Source of the DNA: Candidatus Contubernalis alkalaceticus
GTDB taxonomy: Bacteria > Bacillota > Dethiobacteria > SKNC01
Direction of reading: 5' to 3'
DNA: 64,000 nucleotides
NCBI RefSeq assembly: GCF_022558445.1
Contig: NZ_CP054699.1
Span: 1,816,001-1,880,000, forward strand
Part shown: piece after piece, positions 8,722 through 17,573 of the stretch
How positions within the stretch are numbered: the first letter of the stretch is position 1
How the letters are laid out: each line of letters starts with the position of its first letter
Made by a program: the position numbers and the translations under genes
Notes under the pieces: generated by a model
Database searches by the model: none
The model's input: the letters and a program-made list of their open reading frames with translations, nothing else
What the model was told of the DNA's origin: nothing

Positions 8722-8800
8722 AGAATAAAAACCATGACAACAGTTTATATCCGTTTAAAAAAACTGGCTCAAAGGATTAAAAGGTTAAAAACCGTAAACT

Positions 8801-10996
8801 CTAATCAAAATACTGCAAGATACTGCCGTCAAGACTAATCCTATATAAAACTTCTTCTTCCCATTTAACAAAATATATCCAATCATCTAATACATTTAAA
8901 TATGAATAAAAATCATCACTATATACATTATTAAGATTACTTCCATCTGTTCTCATATTATAGAGACTGTAAATACTATAATCATCTTCCCAGCAATTAA
9001 AATATATCTGGTCACCGTATACATTAAGAGAATCAGAATCGTGGTAATTAAGGCGGGTTCGATTGCTTCCATCGGTTGTAATTTTATAAATCGTATAATC
9101 GTCGTCTATATTAACGTAATAAATCCAGTCATCCACTACATTTAAAGAAACAGCTCCATCCCCCACCACACTAGTCTTCTCCCTGCCATCAAGCCTTATC
9201 TTATAAATATTTATCATATCAGAATAATATATCCAGTCACCAACTACATTGACTCCTGTGAAACTAAAATGTCCATCAAAACCTTTATCCAAGATAGTTA
9301 GTTCACTGCCATCGGTTCTCATCTTATAAAGATTAGAGTAATCATCATCATGAAATTCACATCCAGTGAAATAAACCCAATTATCTACAACACTAATGAA
9401 AAAATTCCAATAATAATCACTTAAAAGGGTTCTTCCAAGACCATCGGTGCCAATCTTGTAAATCCTGTTGTCATCATCATAATTGCTGTAATATATCCAA
9501 TCTCCAACTACATTTATATAGCCTGAATCATCATTATTTAGACGGGTATATTCACTACCATCTTTTTTAATTTTATAAAGATTTCCCCTATCGCTGGGGT
9601 TAGAATAATAGATCCATTCACCCTGGTGGGCAACAAAAGCACCATTAACAATATTTCCTGTGGTATTGCCCCTGACTTCCTTTTGTACTTCCAAGCCCTG
9701 CTCCTGATTATGTCCTTGAACTTCCCCCGGCCCTGTAAAATTATCATCATATGGCAGTCCACTTAACGTATTTTCAACCGATGCAGTCTTGTCATCTAGA
9801 GATATTAATTCTCCATCTAAATAGCTCGACAAAAAACTAATAATATTTAATGATATAATGCCTAACAGAACTAAAACGCCAAAGACTCCCAGAGTAATTA
9901 AAAAGTAGTTGGGTTTTTTTGATGGAGGTGCAGCTTTGGCTTTCAAGGCTTCCCCAGGTGAAGGCCCGGACTCAGGCTGAACCTCTGAAGAACTTTCCCC
10001 AGAAGAGGGAAGTTCCGGAGGAGGGACAGCAGCTTCCCCTAAGAGTGCTTGTTGAAATTCCCGCACTGTCTGAAAACGATCGGCTCCACGGACTGCCATA
10101 GCTTTCAGTATTGCCCGTTCCTGGTTTTCATCAATTGTCACCCCCAGTTTTGAAGGAGGCTCCAGTGTGTCCTGTTCCAATCGATCCAGAGATTCAGGAG
10201 GCATTTGCCCGGTAATCATCCGATATAGAGTAGCTGCCGTGGCATAAATATCCGTCCAGGGACCCTGGATACCCTTACTTCGGTACTGCTCCTCCGGCGT
10301 AAAGCCGGGTTTTAGTATAATGGATAAACTACGTCCTTTGTCCTTTATGGACTGGCGAGCCGCTCCAAAGTCTATTAAAATTACTTGGCCCTTGCGGTTG
10401 ATAAAGATATTGTCTGGAGAGACATCCCGATGTAATACGTTTATTTCATGAACTTCATGCAGGGCATCCAGCACAGGCATAATTATATTCATGGCTTTAT
10501 CAACAGGGAGTTTATCTCCTGAGAGTTTCAAATAACCTTTTAAAGTGACTCCTTCTATATAGCTCATTACTATGTATGCCGTTTGATTAGCCTGAAAATA
10601 ATCCCGCACCGATACAATGGATGGGTGGTCCTCAAATTGGGCTAGAGTTCGAGCCTCCTGTAAAAATTTCTCCAACCCATATTCATACTGGCTGTTTAAA
10701 CTGCCCGAATAAGCAGAAACCTGGCTCTGTCCCACGGTTCGAGATGCAAGATCTTGAGGATAATATTCCTTGATGGCTAACTTAATATTTAAGTTCATAT
10801 CCCAGGCTAAATATGTAATTCCAAAACCACCCTGTCCCAGCGCCCGCCCGATTAAAAGTTTTTCGTTTAAAATTGTGCCCGGGGGTAAGTGAGCCGGCGA
10901 TTCTGGAGGTGTCCCTTCAATAAATCCACAATGAGGACATTCCAAGGCTTCACCCTTATCTTCCAAACAGCCTAAACATAAATAATTTAAATTCAT
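8801..10996 (-). CDS. Transmembrane Ser/Thr protein kinase with zinc ribbon and YIYY-repeat ectodomain
   Basis: 731 residues. An N-terminal zinc ribbon (CLGC at 7-10, CPHC at 20-23) precedes a complete Hanks-type kinase domain of about 47-320: glycine loop GQGGFG, AIK lysine at 76, catalytic HRDVSPDN (Asp191), DFG at 209-211. A Pro/Ser-rich linker follows, then one membrane helix at about 364-388. The rest (about 450-731) repeats G-D-W-I-Y-Y-S-N ... IYKI-x-TDG-S roughly every 45 residues, the DUF5050 beta-propeller-like pattern, predicted outside the cell. This fits a receptor kinase sensing an external ligand. No cognate phosphatase (PP2C) is nearby. AT-rich codons in the repeat part contrast with the kinase part. 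Confidence 0.9.
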   Translation of the reverse strand: MNLNYLCLGCLEDKGEALECPHCGFIEGTPPESPAHLPPGTILNEKLLIGRALGQGGFGITYLAWDMNLNIKLAIKEYYPQDLASRTVGQSQVSAYSGSLNSQYEYGLEKFLQEARTLAQFEDHPSIVSVRDYFQANQTAYIVMSYIEGVTLKGYLKLSGDKLPVDKAMNIIMPVLDALHEVHEINVLHRDVSPDNIFINRKGQVILIDFGAARQSIKDKGRSLSIILKPGFTPEEQYRSKGIQGPWTDIYATAATLYRMITGQMPPESLDRLEQDTLEPPSKLGVTIDENQERAILKAMAVRGADRFQTVREFQQALLGEAAVPPPELPSSGESSSEVQPESGPSPGEALKAKAAPPSKKPNYFLITLGVFGVLVLLGIISLNIISFLSSYLDGELISLDDKTASVENTLSGLPYDDNFTGPGEVQGHNQEQGLEVQKEVRGNTTGNIVNGAFVAHQGEWIYYSNPSDRGNLYKIKKDGSEYTRLNNDDSGYINVVGDWIYYSNYDDDNRIYKIGTDGLGRTLLSDYYWNFFISVVDNWVYFTGCEFHDDDYSNLYKMRTDGSELTILDKGFDGHFSFTGVNVVGDWIYYSDMINIYKIRLDGREKTSVVGDGAVSLNVVDDWIYYVNIDDDYTIYKITTDGSNRTRLNYHDSDSLNVYGDQIYFNCWEDDYSIYSLYNMRTDGSNLNNVYSDDFYSYLNVLDDWIYFVKWEEEVLYRISLDGSILQYFD

Positions 10997-11290
10997 GATA
11001 TCACCCCAATTTTTAATAAGCTTGTAAAAATTAAACCTCAGATAAAAATATTTATCTCATATATATTAACTATGCAACCTTAAATATCCTTTGAATTAAG
11101 TAATGGTTATTAATTTAATTTAGTGAAAATCTTATTTTTTTCATAGAGTAACTTACCATACAATCTTTGCATACTGTAGTATTAAAAAATGACTGTGCCA
11201 AAAGATGTGTTCTAATATTTATGTTGTTATAGAAAAAACAATATATGGCACTCTTCATGGTAATTAAAAAAAGAATTTTGGAGGATCATT
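10997..11290. other. Divergent intergenic region
   Basis: 294 AT-rich bases between the divergent kinase and YheC/YheD-type genes. They must hold both promoters, but I find no pair of boxes convincing enough to name. The only sure signal is the ribosome site GGAGG seven bases before ATG 11291. Confidence 0.5.
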
Positions 11291-12430
11291 ATGAGTGAAA
11301 CAAATTTAATAACAGAGTTAAAGAGACCTATAGTAGCTGTATTTGTAAGCAGGAGAGTAATAAATAAGTTAAAAAATCGAAAGAATAATTGTTATTTCAG
11401 GCTTAAAAAATTGAATCAGGTTAATAAGATTGCCGGTACTACTTTGTATTTATTCTCTTACAAAGACGTAGATTTTGAACATTGTATAATTAAAGGAATC
11501 TATTTTGATGAAACTGAACAAATTTGGAAAGAAAATGACTTCCCTTTCCCCGATGTTCTCTACGACCGGGTTAAAGGAAATTTACAACAAAGAAAAAATT
11601 TTAAGCTTGTTCGTGAGAGATTTAAAGAGATGGGGATTAAAAAAATAAATCCTCTGGATTACTTTGATAAGTATGAATTATATAAACTAATAGAAAAAAA
11701 TGATACTTTACGTCCCAATTTACCTATAACCAGACTCCTGGAAAGCACCACCGATCTTAAATTCATCTTGGAAAAAAGCAGAAGTATATACTTAAAGGCC
11801 TGCAGGGGAAGTCGGGGTAAGCAGGTTATGGCCATAACTAAAATATCAGATACTAAATATAAATATAGCTTCTATTCTAAACAAGTTGTTGTGGGTGAAG
11901 TAAAGGATTTATATGCTCTTTTTAGAGTAATTCATTGGTTTTTTCAAGGGAAAAAAGTTTTAGTTCAGCAGGCTATTGACTTACTGACCGTTGACAACCG
12001 AATTATAGATATTCGAGGTGAGCTTCAAAGGAATGGAAATGGAGAATTAGAAATTACGGCTGCTCCTGCCAGGATGGGAACAAAAAATGCTCCAATTGCT
12101 ACCCGGGGCAAAAGTTACCCTTTCGAAGTATTATTTAAAAAACATTTTCAACTTTCAGATGATAAAATTAAAGAGTTAAAAAATACTGTTGACTGCTTTC
12201 TTATTGCTGTTTACAAGTATCTTGAGGAATCTTATGGATTATTTGGGGAAATCGGAATTGATGTCGGCTTAGATAAAAATGGTAAAGTATGGTTAATTGA
12301 GTGTAATGCTAAGTCTGCCAAAGTTTCTTTGTGTAATACAGGGGATAAAGAAACAATTGAAAAAGCATTCCTTAATCCCTTGGAGTATGCAAAGTATATC
12401 AGCTGTGAGTTAAATAACGCCGCAGGTTAA
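11291..12430 (+). CDS. YheC/YheD family ATP-grasp protein (endospore coat-associated)
   Basis: 379 residues. The N-terminal region (about 1-120) with FPDVLYDRV is typical of YheC/YheD, and the ATP-grasp portion (about 125-370) has IYLKACRGSRGKQVMAI, VLVQQAIDLLTVDNRIIDIRGELQR and a metal-binding end GEIGIDVGLDKNGKVWLIECNAKS. In Bacillus the family is tied to spore-coat assembly; the ATP-grasp fold implies carboxylate-amine ligation, but the reaction is not established. The next gene, 48 bases downstream, is a shorter paralogue. The ribosome site GGAGG is 7 bases from the ATG. Confidence 0.88.
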   Translation: MSETNLITELKRPIVAVFVSRRVINKLKNRKNNCYFRLKKLNQVNKIAGTTLYLFSYKDVDFEHCIIKGIYFDETEQIWKENDFPFPDVLYDRVKGNLQQRKNFKLVRERFKEMGIKKINPLDYFDKYELYKLIEKNDTLRPNLPITRLLESTTDLKFILEKSRSIYLKACRGSRGKQVMAITKISDTKYKYSFYSKQVVVGEVKDLYALFRVIHWFFQGKKVLVQQAIDLLTVDNRIIDIRGELQRNGNGELEITAAPARMGTKNAPIATRGKSYPFEVLFKKHFQLSDDKIKELKNTVDCFLIAVYKYLEESYGLFGEIGIDVGLDKNGKVWLIECNAKSAKVSLCNTGDKETIEKAFLNPLEYAKYISCELNNAAG

Positions 12431-12478
12431 AAAAAATCTTAAGAATGGAGTGAAATTTATACAAAGGAATTGATTTAT

Positions 12479-13207
12479 ATGACACGTTACCAGGTTGTCC
12501 GCAGTAAACTAAAAAAAACCAGGGTTATGCAGAGTGACGATAATTTATGTAAATTCATTCCAAAAACAATAATATATAATAAAAGTAATTTAATCGAGAT
12601 GTTAAACAGTTATTGCCTAATATTTGTTAAACCCGACCGCGGAAGAAAAGGGTTAAAAGTAGCTGGGATTAAAAGATATAATGAACATTTTATAGTCCAC
12701 TACAATTGCAACAGATTATTAATGAAAGAAATTTCAAATGTTAACGACTTTGTTAAGGTACTTTCCGGCGGTAAAAAATTCTTAATTCAGCAGGGAATTG
12801 ATGTCCTGCAAATTAATGAGAGACCTTTTAATTTAAGGATATGGGTACAGAAACCGTATAATGCTTGGGAGATAACCGGTATTACTGCTGTACTGGCTGC
12901 ACCCAAAAGAGTAGTAACAAATTACCGCCAGGGAGGAACACTTTTACCTTTTAAAGAGGTCATTAATAAGACGGGTGCTGATTTCAGGGAAATTAAAGAA
13001 TTAACATCAATGCTTTATCACATTGGGGATCATACAGCAAAGGTCTTGAATAAAGAATATAGCAATTTAAGGGAATTAGGTATTGATATCGGTCTTGACC
13101 AAAGGTTTTGGCCATGGATAATAGAAGTGAACACAAAACCCAGGATTATTATTGGAAATGCTAAAATACTACAGTACCATAGAATAATCATTGATAGTTT
13201 AATATAA
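12479..13207 (+). CDS. YheC/YheD family ATP-grasp protein, short form
   Basis: 242 residues from ATG 12479, preceded by AAAGGA at 10 bases; a TTG at 12470 is possible but too close to that site. It contains only the ATP-grasp part: LIFVKPDRGRKGLKVAGI, FLIQQGIDVLQINERPFNLRIWVQ, a Gly-rich loop at YRQGGTLLP, and the metal-binding end ELGIDIGLDQRFWPWIIEVNTKP. It lacks the roughly 120-residue N-terminal region of the preceding paralogue, so the pair may work as a heteromer or act in sequence. Convergent with the PIG-L gene. Confidence 0.85.
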   Translation: MTRYQVVRSKLKKTRVMQSDDNLCKFIPKTIIYNKSNLIEMLNSYCLIFVKPDRGRKGLKVAGIKRYNEHFIVHYNCNRLLMKEISNVNDFVKVLSGGKKFLIQQGIDVLQINERPFNLRIWVQKPYNAWEITGITAVLAAPKRVVTNYRQGGTLLPFKEVINKTGADFREIKELTSMLYHIGDHTAKVLNKEYSNLRELGIDIGLDQRFWPWIIEVNTKPRIIIGNAKILQYHRIIIDSLI

Positions 13208-13262
13208 ATAGAAGAACCTGCGGCAAATTAGAATCATGTCTTAGGAGATTTATCAAATATAA

Positions 13263-13922
13263 TTATTTATTTACCTTTAATACTTGAAATAATTCCCATT
13301 TCTTTTCTTTGCTGACCAAAATATCATTTTTTTCGTATAATTTTTTTATAGATTTTAGATGATTAATATTTTCGATTTGAGATTTATGTAGTTTTAATGC
13401 TTTTTCCTTTAATTCAAAATAATTTGATATATCTTCTTTAAAAGTTACGACTGGTAATGGCGTCCAAGTTTCATAACACAAGACTTTTCTCACCATCCAT
13501 GGTGGCCTGTCAAACTCAAAAAGAATTGGCAGGCCAGCTCTTTTTATAGCTTCAATAACAATTTCATTAGTTTTTTTATGATCTCTATGCCCATCATTAA
13601 TATGTGGAACATACACCACACAGGGTTTTTCAATTTTAATAATATTTGTAACACTGTATATATTTTTTTCATTACAGCATAATAAGCCATCCTGATTTCT
13701 AAGATAGATTAGTTTATTTATACCGATTAATTTAGCTGCTTCTCTAGACTCATTTTCTCGAATCTTGGCAAGTTTTTCCTTTGAGTATCTTTTGCTGCCA
13801 GCATCTCCAGAAGTCATATACACTGCGGTAACTTGGCTGCCTCTCTTGACATGTTTAGCCAGACTTCCTCCACAGCCTATCAGATCATCATCTGGATGGG
13901 GAGCAAAAACTAAAACTTTCAT
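13263..13922 (-). CDS. PIG-L/LmbE family deacetylase
   Basis: 219-residue zinc-dependent N-deacetylase. It begins MKVLVFAPHPDDDLIGCGGSL with the AHPDD metal motif, and the third metal ligand lies in HINDGHRDHKKT (HxxH). The family removes acetyl groups from N-acetylglucosamine-type sugars in glycolipids, thiols such as bacillithiol, or antibiotics. The substrate here is unknown. Position next to two spore-associated ATP-grasp genes, although on the opposite strand, makes a role in a spore-surface or cell-wall glycan plausible. Ribosome site GGAGG lies upstream of the ATG. Confidence 0.88.
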   Translation of the reverse strand: MKVLVFAPHPDDDLIGCGGSLAKHVKRGSQVTAVYMTSGDAGSKRYSKEKLAKIRENESREAAKLIGINKLIYLRNQDGLLCCNEKNIYSVTNIIKIEKPCVVYVPHINDGHRDHKKTNEIVIEAIKRAGLPILFEFDRPPWMVRKVLCYETWTPLPVVTFKEDISNYFELKEKALKLHKSQIENINHLKSIKKLYEKNDILVSKEKKWELFQVLKVNK

Positions 13923-14095
13923 TATACTCCCTCCTTGAATTAACTATTTCTTTCATTAACACTTAAATAATTATATGTTTGAAATATATAAAATTCCAAT
14001 ATTATACTTTGTATACTATTCCATCACCATAGAAACTGGAACTAATTATTTAATTCCTATGAAATTGTCAAGGCTAACTGGCTTTTAGTATCTCT

Positions 14096-14130
14096 TAAAA
14101 AAAGCCACTCCATTTCCATGGAAAGGCTTT
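14096..14130 (-). terminator. Intrinsic terminator of the cpaF-like gene
   Basis: AAAGCC (14101-14106) pairs with GGCTTT (14125-14130), with an inner TTTCCATGGAAA palindrome. On the minus strand a TTTTTTA run follows. The stem overlaps the stop codon at 14129-14131. Confidence 0.7.
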
Positions 14131-16021
14131 AATGTGTCCTTACTGTTATATAGAAAGTTCCTTTCACGCTGGCATATACTAGTTTTTCTGCCTGTTCAGG
14201 GGTTGCTGCAATAAATATAACCTCAGGTTTTCCGGGAGATCCCTCTAAGGTTTCAGTTTTCCATGGATCCGACAGAACCAATGCATTTTCAACAATGGTG
14301 GAAGCAGAAAGCCCTCTGTTATCCCTTTCATCAGCATAAACAACTAGAATATCTACTTTACTGCCATAACTAATGAAATTGGCTATTGGCTCTAACCCGC
14401 TGACCGATATATTAATACCCCTCATATTTTCCGGTATTAAGCTGCAGAGGTTTCTCTCTCGATCTCTGTAAAACCCTGTTGGTTGTGTTTCGTTCACCTG
14501 AGAAAAGCAGGTAGAACCAGTTGATGTTAGTGGAACTTCCAGTTCTTCTAAAGCAAAAATATCCGGCCGGACCACTTTACCAGATTCTCCTGATGAATTT
14601 TTTTCTGGCTCATGGAATGCCTGGTAATCTGGTTCAGACTCAATGACATTATTTTGCTGTTTCCATTCAGGTATTCTTTCTATAGAAAAATCTTCTCCCC
14701 GTAGAAGAATTTTTTCCATACATTGAGGAACGATACCTGTAGGTTTGTGTTTCCCTTGAACCATACCTTCCGGATCTGTTCCTTTTTGCTCATAGACAAA
14801 AATATCCTGGGTTTTAATATTATCATCTTCCATACCTATAAGCTCAGTAATTTTTGTAATTTTCCTGGTTCCATCAGACATACGAGCCTGTTGAACAATA
14901 ATATTAACAGATGAAGCTATCTGTTCCCTTATGGCACAAAGAGGTAATTCCATTCCCGCCATTAGTACCATAGTTTCCAAACGTACTATTGCATCTCGAG
15001 GACTGTTGGCATGGAGTGTGGAAATTGAACCATCATGACCGGTATTCATGGCCTGAAGCATGTCCAGTGTCTCTCCTCCCCGAACTTCTCCCACTACGAT
15101 ACGATCTGGTCTCATTCGCAAACAGTTACGGACCAGTTCTCTAATGGAATACTCTCCTTTTCCCTCAATATTAGCAGACCTGCTTTCCAAAGTAATGACG
15201 TGTTCCTGTCGAAGCTGAAGTTCTGCCGTATCTTCAATGGTTACTATTCTTTCCCCCTCAGGAATAAAGCTGGAAAGGACATTCAGCGTAGTAGTTTTGC
15301 CACTGCCAGTTCCCCCGGATACAATAATGTTCAACCTTGTCCTAACACAGGCTTCAAGAAAATCAATCATATCCTTGGTTATACTATTGAAGTTAATCAA
15401 ATCTTCCGTCTGAAAGGGATCTGTAGAAAATTTTCGGATAGTCAGTGAAGGCCCTGTTATTGACAAGGGTGAAATAACTGCATTCACCCTTGAACCATCA
15501 GGCAGCCGGGCATCAACGGCGGGACTGCTCTCATCAATCCTTCTGCCCAGAGGGTTAATTATTTTATTAATAATGTGCAGTACATGGTCATCATCCCGGA
15601 AACTTACGTCGGTTTTGTGAAGCTTCCCACCCTTTTCCACGTAAATTTTATCAGATCCGTTAACCATTATTTCTGTAACGTTGGGATCACTAATTAGATT
15701 ATTTATGGGGCCAAAACCGAACATTTCATTTGTAACATACTCAATTACTTTCTGTTTTTCTCCTTGGGATAGGGGTATTCTGTTTTCCATTAATATTTCA
15801 TTCAGAGATTCAAGAACTTTTTCATCAAACTGCTTTTTTTGAAACTCATTGATATTATCCATTTGGATATGCTCGTCTAGTGTATCAATTACTTGTCGGA
15901 GCGTCTGATTAGCAATCTGATCCATTTCCTTTTTTTTATGAGTATTAACTGTTTTTTGTTTCTCTAATTGTGACTGTGTTGATTTTACTTCGTTTAGCTT
16001 GTATGTACTTTTTGAAAACAT
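14129..16021 (-). CDS. CpaF/TadA-type secretion ATPase fused to a CpaB/RcpC-like C-terminal domain
   Basis: 630 residues. Residues about 60-455 form a complete CpaF ATPase: Walker A GGTGSGKT (236-243), Asp box TIEDTAEL (261-268), Walker B RIVVGEVRGGE (307-317) and His box GHDGSISTLHA (328-338). CpaF powers assembly of Tad/Flp pili from the cytoplasmic face. After a linker of low complexity, residues about 524-630 match the CpaB/RcpC domain: NMRGINISV, YGSKVDILVVY, VENALVLS and ATPEQAEKLVYASVKG. CpaB is normally a separate extracytoplasmic pilus protein with its own signal anchor; here no membrane helix separates the parts. No tadB, tadC, pilin or prepilin peptidase is nearby. Expression is probably controlled by the upstream c-di-GMP riboswitch. 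Confidence 0.88.
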   Translation of the reverse strand: MFSKSTYKLNEVKSTQSQLEKQKTVNTHKKKEMDQIANQTLRQVIDTLDEHIQMDNINEFQKKQFDEKVLESLNEILMENRIPLSQGEKQKVIEYVTNEMFGFGPINNLISDPNVTEIMVNGSDKIYVEKGGKLHKTDVSFRDDDHVLHIINKIINPLGRRIDESSPAVDARLPDGSRVNAVISPLSITGPSLTIRKFSTDPFQTEDLINFNSITKDMIDFLEACVRTRLNIIVSGGTGSGKTTTLNVLSSFIPEGERIVTIEDTAELQLRQEHVITLESRSANIEGKGEYSIRELVRNCLRMRPDRIVVGEVRGGETLDMLQAMNTGHDGSISTLHANSPRDAIVRLETMVLMAGMELPLCAIREQIASSVNIIVQQARMSDGTRKITKITELIGMEDDNIKTQDIFVYEQKGTDPEGMVQGKHKPTGIVPQCMEKILLRGEDFSIERIPEWKQQNNVIESEPDYQAFHEPEKNSSGESGKVVRPDIFALEELEVPLTSTGSTCFSQVNETQPTGFYRDRERNLCSLIPENMRGINISVSGLEPIANFISYGSKVDILVVYADERDNRGLSASTIVENALVLSDPWKTETLEGSPGKPEVIFIAATPEQAEKLVYASVKGTFYITVRTH

Positions 16022-16087
16022 AAATTATCCCCCTTTCCAAAGATTAATTTTTTAATGGTGAAAGGTCTTTCTAATTTATTTTTTGTA

Positions 16088-16114
16088 AAATAAAAAACCC
16101 GACAGGCCGGGTTT
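16088..16114 (-). terminator. Riboswitch-associated terminator in the cpaF leader
   Basis: AACCCG at 16096-16101 pairs with CGGGTT at 16108-16113. On the minus strand the hairpin is followed by TTTATTTTA. It lies between the riboswitch aptamer and the cpaF start at 16021, the place expected for an expression platform. Confidence 0.8.
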
Positions 16115-16137
16115 ACAGGTTATTTTCATACATAAAA

Positions 16138-16243
16138 ATTCCTGTATAGGCGGCCAAGGCAATCATAGTTCCTTTATAAGGAACCTTAGATCCTGACTTT
16201 GCGTCCCAACCTTTCGGAAGGTTTGCCCTTTACTTTCAGGAAT
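16138..16243 (-). promoter_or_regulatory. Cyclic di-GMP-I (GEMM) riboswitch
   Basis: On the minus strand the aptamer shows P1 (ATTCCTG at the 5' end, CAGGAAT at the 3' end), the GGGCAAACC segment, a CCGAAAGG hairpin with a GAAA tetraloop, GGGACGCAAAG, and a second hairpin with a CTAAGG...TATG receptor for that loop, closing with ATTGCC. These are the conserved elements of the GEMM-I class. The third G of GGGCAAACC corresponds to the residue that is G in c-di-GMP binders and A in cGAMP binders, so c-di-GMP is the predicted ligand. A terminator follows, then the cpaF-like gene. Confidence 0.92.
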
Positions 16244-16442
16244 AAAGTTAATAAATAGTATTTAATACAAATAATATACACTCTATCACATTATAACATG
16301 TCCGTTACTTTTTGTCTAATTTAAGCTAACCCGAGATCCCAATAGATTATGGGAGGACTGCTTACGGTAATTTTTTAGCTAGAATTTAGAACACAGAAAA
16401 AGCACTGATAGAGATTCACAAGGGTTCCCCTCAACAATTTAC

Positions 16443-17573
16443 TTATATTTGTATACGATCATTTAAATAATTTTCCAGTCTGTTCATCCCCTCAGCAATA
16501 TTTTCCAGGGAGTTGGCATAGGAAATACGCAGGTATCCCTCACCATTTGACCCAAAATCAATTCCAGGAGTAAGGGCTACCTTGGCCTTTTTTAGGATTT
16601 CAAAGGAAAAAGTATAAGAATCAGTAGTGTATTTACTTATATTGGCCAGTGCGTAAAATGCACCAGTGGGTGGCACCTTAGCGGCAATTCCCATAGCCTT
16701 TAGTCGAGTCAACAGATAAAGCCGTCTTTGGTTATAAACCTTTGTCATCTCTTCAACTTCTTTTTGACAATATTTTAAGGCAGCACGGCCGGCCTCCTGC
16801 ACAAAGGAGGTGACGCTAATAAATATGTTCTGCTGCAGTACCTGCATATAACGGATGTATTCCGGCGGAGCAATCAGGTAACCCAGGCGCCATCCGGTCA
16901 TGGCATATTTTTTTGAAAAACTATTTATCACAATAGCCCGGTCTGTAAATTCCAGGATGCTGTGGTCCCGGCTTTCATAATTCAATCCATGATATACTTC
17001 ATCAGAAATAATGCAGCATCCAATATCAGCTATTTTTTTCAGTTCTTCCGGTGAAAAAACGTTTCCCGTGGGGTTACAGGGAGAATTAATCAAAACTGCC
17101 TTGGTAGTAGGAGTCAGCTGTTTAATTAATTCTTCAGGTCTATACTTAAACCCATCCTCTTCCTTCACACTAACTTCCCGGGGAGTGCCCCCGGAGAAAC
17201 GAATAAAATTAGGGTAACAGGCGTAATGAGGATTAGATATCACTATCTCCCCTCCCTCTACCAGTAAAGTTGAAAAAGCTATGAGCATGGCCGGGGAAGC
17301 TCCAGAGGTAATGATCACCTGTTCAGGAGAAATATTTACTCCATAATTTTGATCATAATAATGAGCAATATCTTCCCTTAGATCCCATTTCCCCAGACTG
17401 TGAGTGTATTGGGTATCCCCATCTTTAATAGCTTTAATGACTGCTTCTTTCACCGGTTCCGGAGTATTAAAGTCAGGTTCTCCAATTTCTAAGTGTATTA
17501 TATTTTCTCCTCGGGCCTCCATCTGCTTGGCTTTTTCTAAAACCTCCATAACCATAAATGGTTTTATTTCCAT
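16443..17573 (-). CDS. PLP-dependent aminotransferase, class I/II (AspC-like)
   Basis: 376 residues of fold-type I aminotransferase. Visible are EIGEPDFNTPEPVKEA, YTHSLGKWDLR, TSGASPAM (cofactor phosphate loop), INSPCNPTGNVFS, ISDEVYHGL, the Schiff-base lysine in NSFSKKYAMTGWRLGY, and the substrate-carboxylate arginine in GYLRISYANS. It should transfer amino groups between an amino acid and a 2-oxoacid; the specificity cannot be read. The N-terminus lacks the usual 10-15 residue lead before IKPF, so the protein is slightly short. Monocistronic, divergent from the dnaJ-like gene. Confidence 0.9.
   Translation of the reverse strand: MEIKPFMVMEVLEKAKQMEARGENIIHLEIGEPDFNTPEPVKEAVIKAIKDGDTQYTHSLGKWDLREDIAHYYDQNYGVNISPEQVIITSGASPAMLIAFSTLLVEGGEIVISNPHYACYPNFIRFSGGTPREVSVKEEDGFKYRPEELIKQLTPTTKAVLINSPCNPTGNVFSPEELKKIADIGCCIISDEVYHGLNYESRDHSILEFTDRAIVINSFSKKYAMTGWRLGYLIAPPEYIRYMQVLQQNIFISVTSFVQEAGRAALKYCQKEVEEMTKVYNQRRLYLLTRLKAMGIAAKVPPTGAFYALANISKYTTDSYTFSFEILKKAKVALTPGIDFGSNGEGYLRISYANSLENIAEGMNRLENYLNDRIQI

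Noticed and set aside
14101-14106. GCCACT near the cpaF terminator as part of a cobalamin riboswitch.
   Set aside because: Only six bases match and no B12 box lies near; it is part of the terminator stem.
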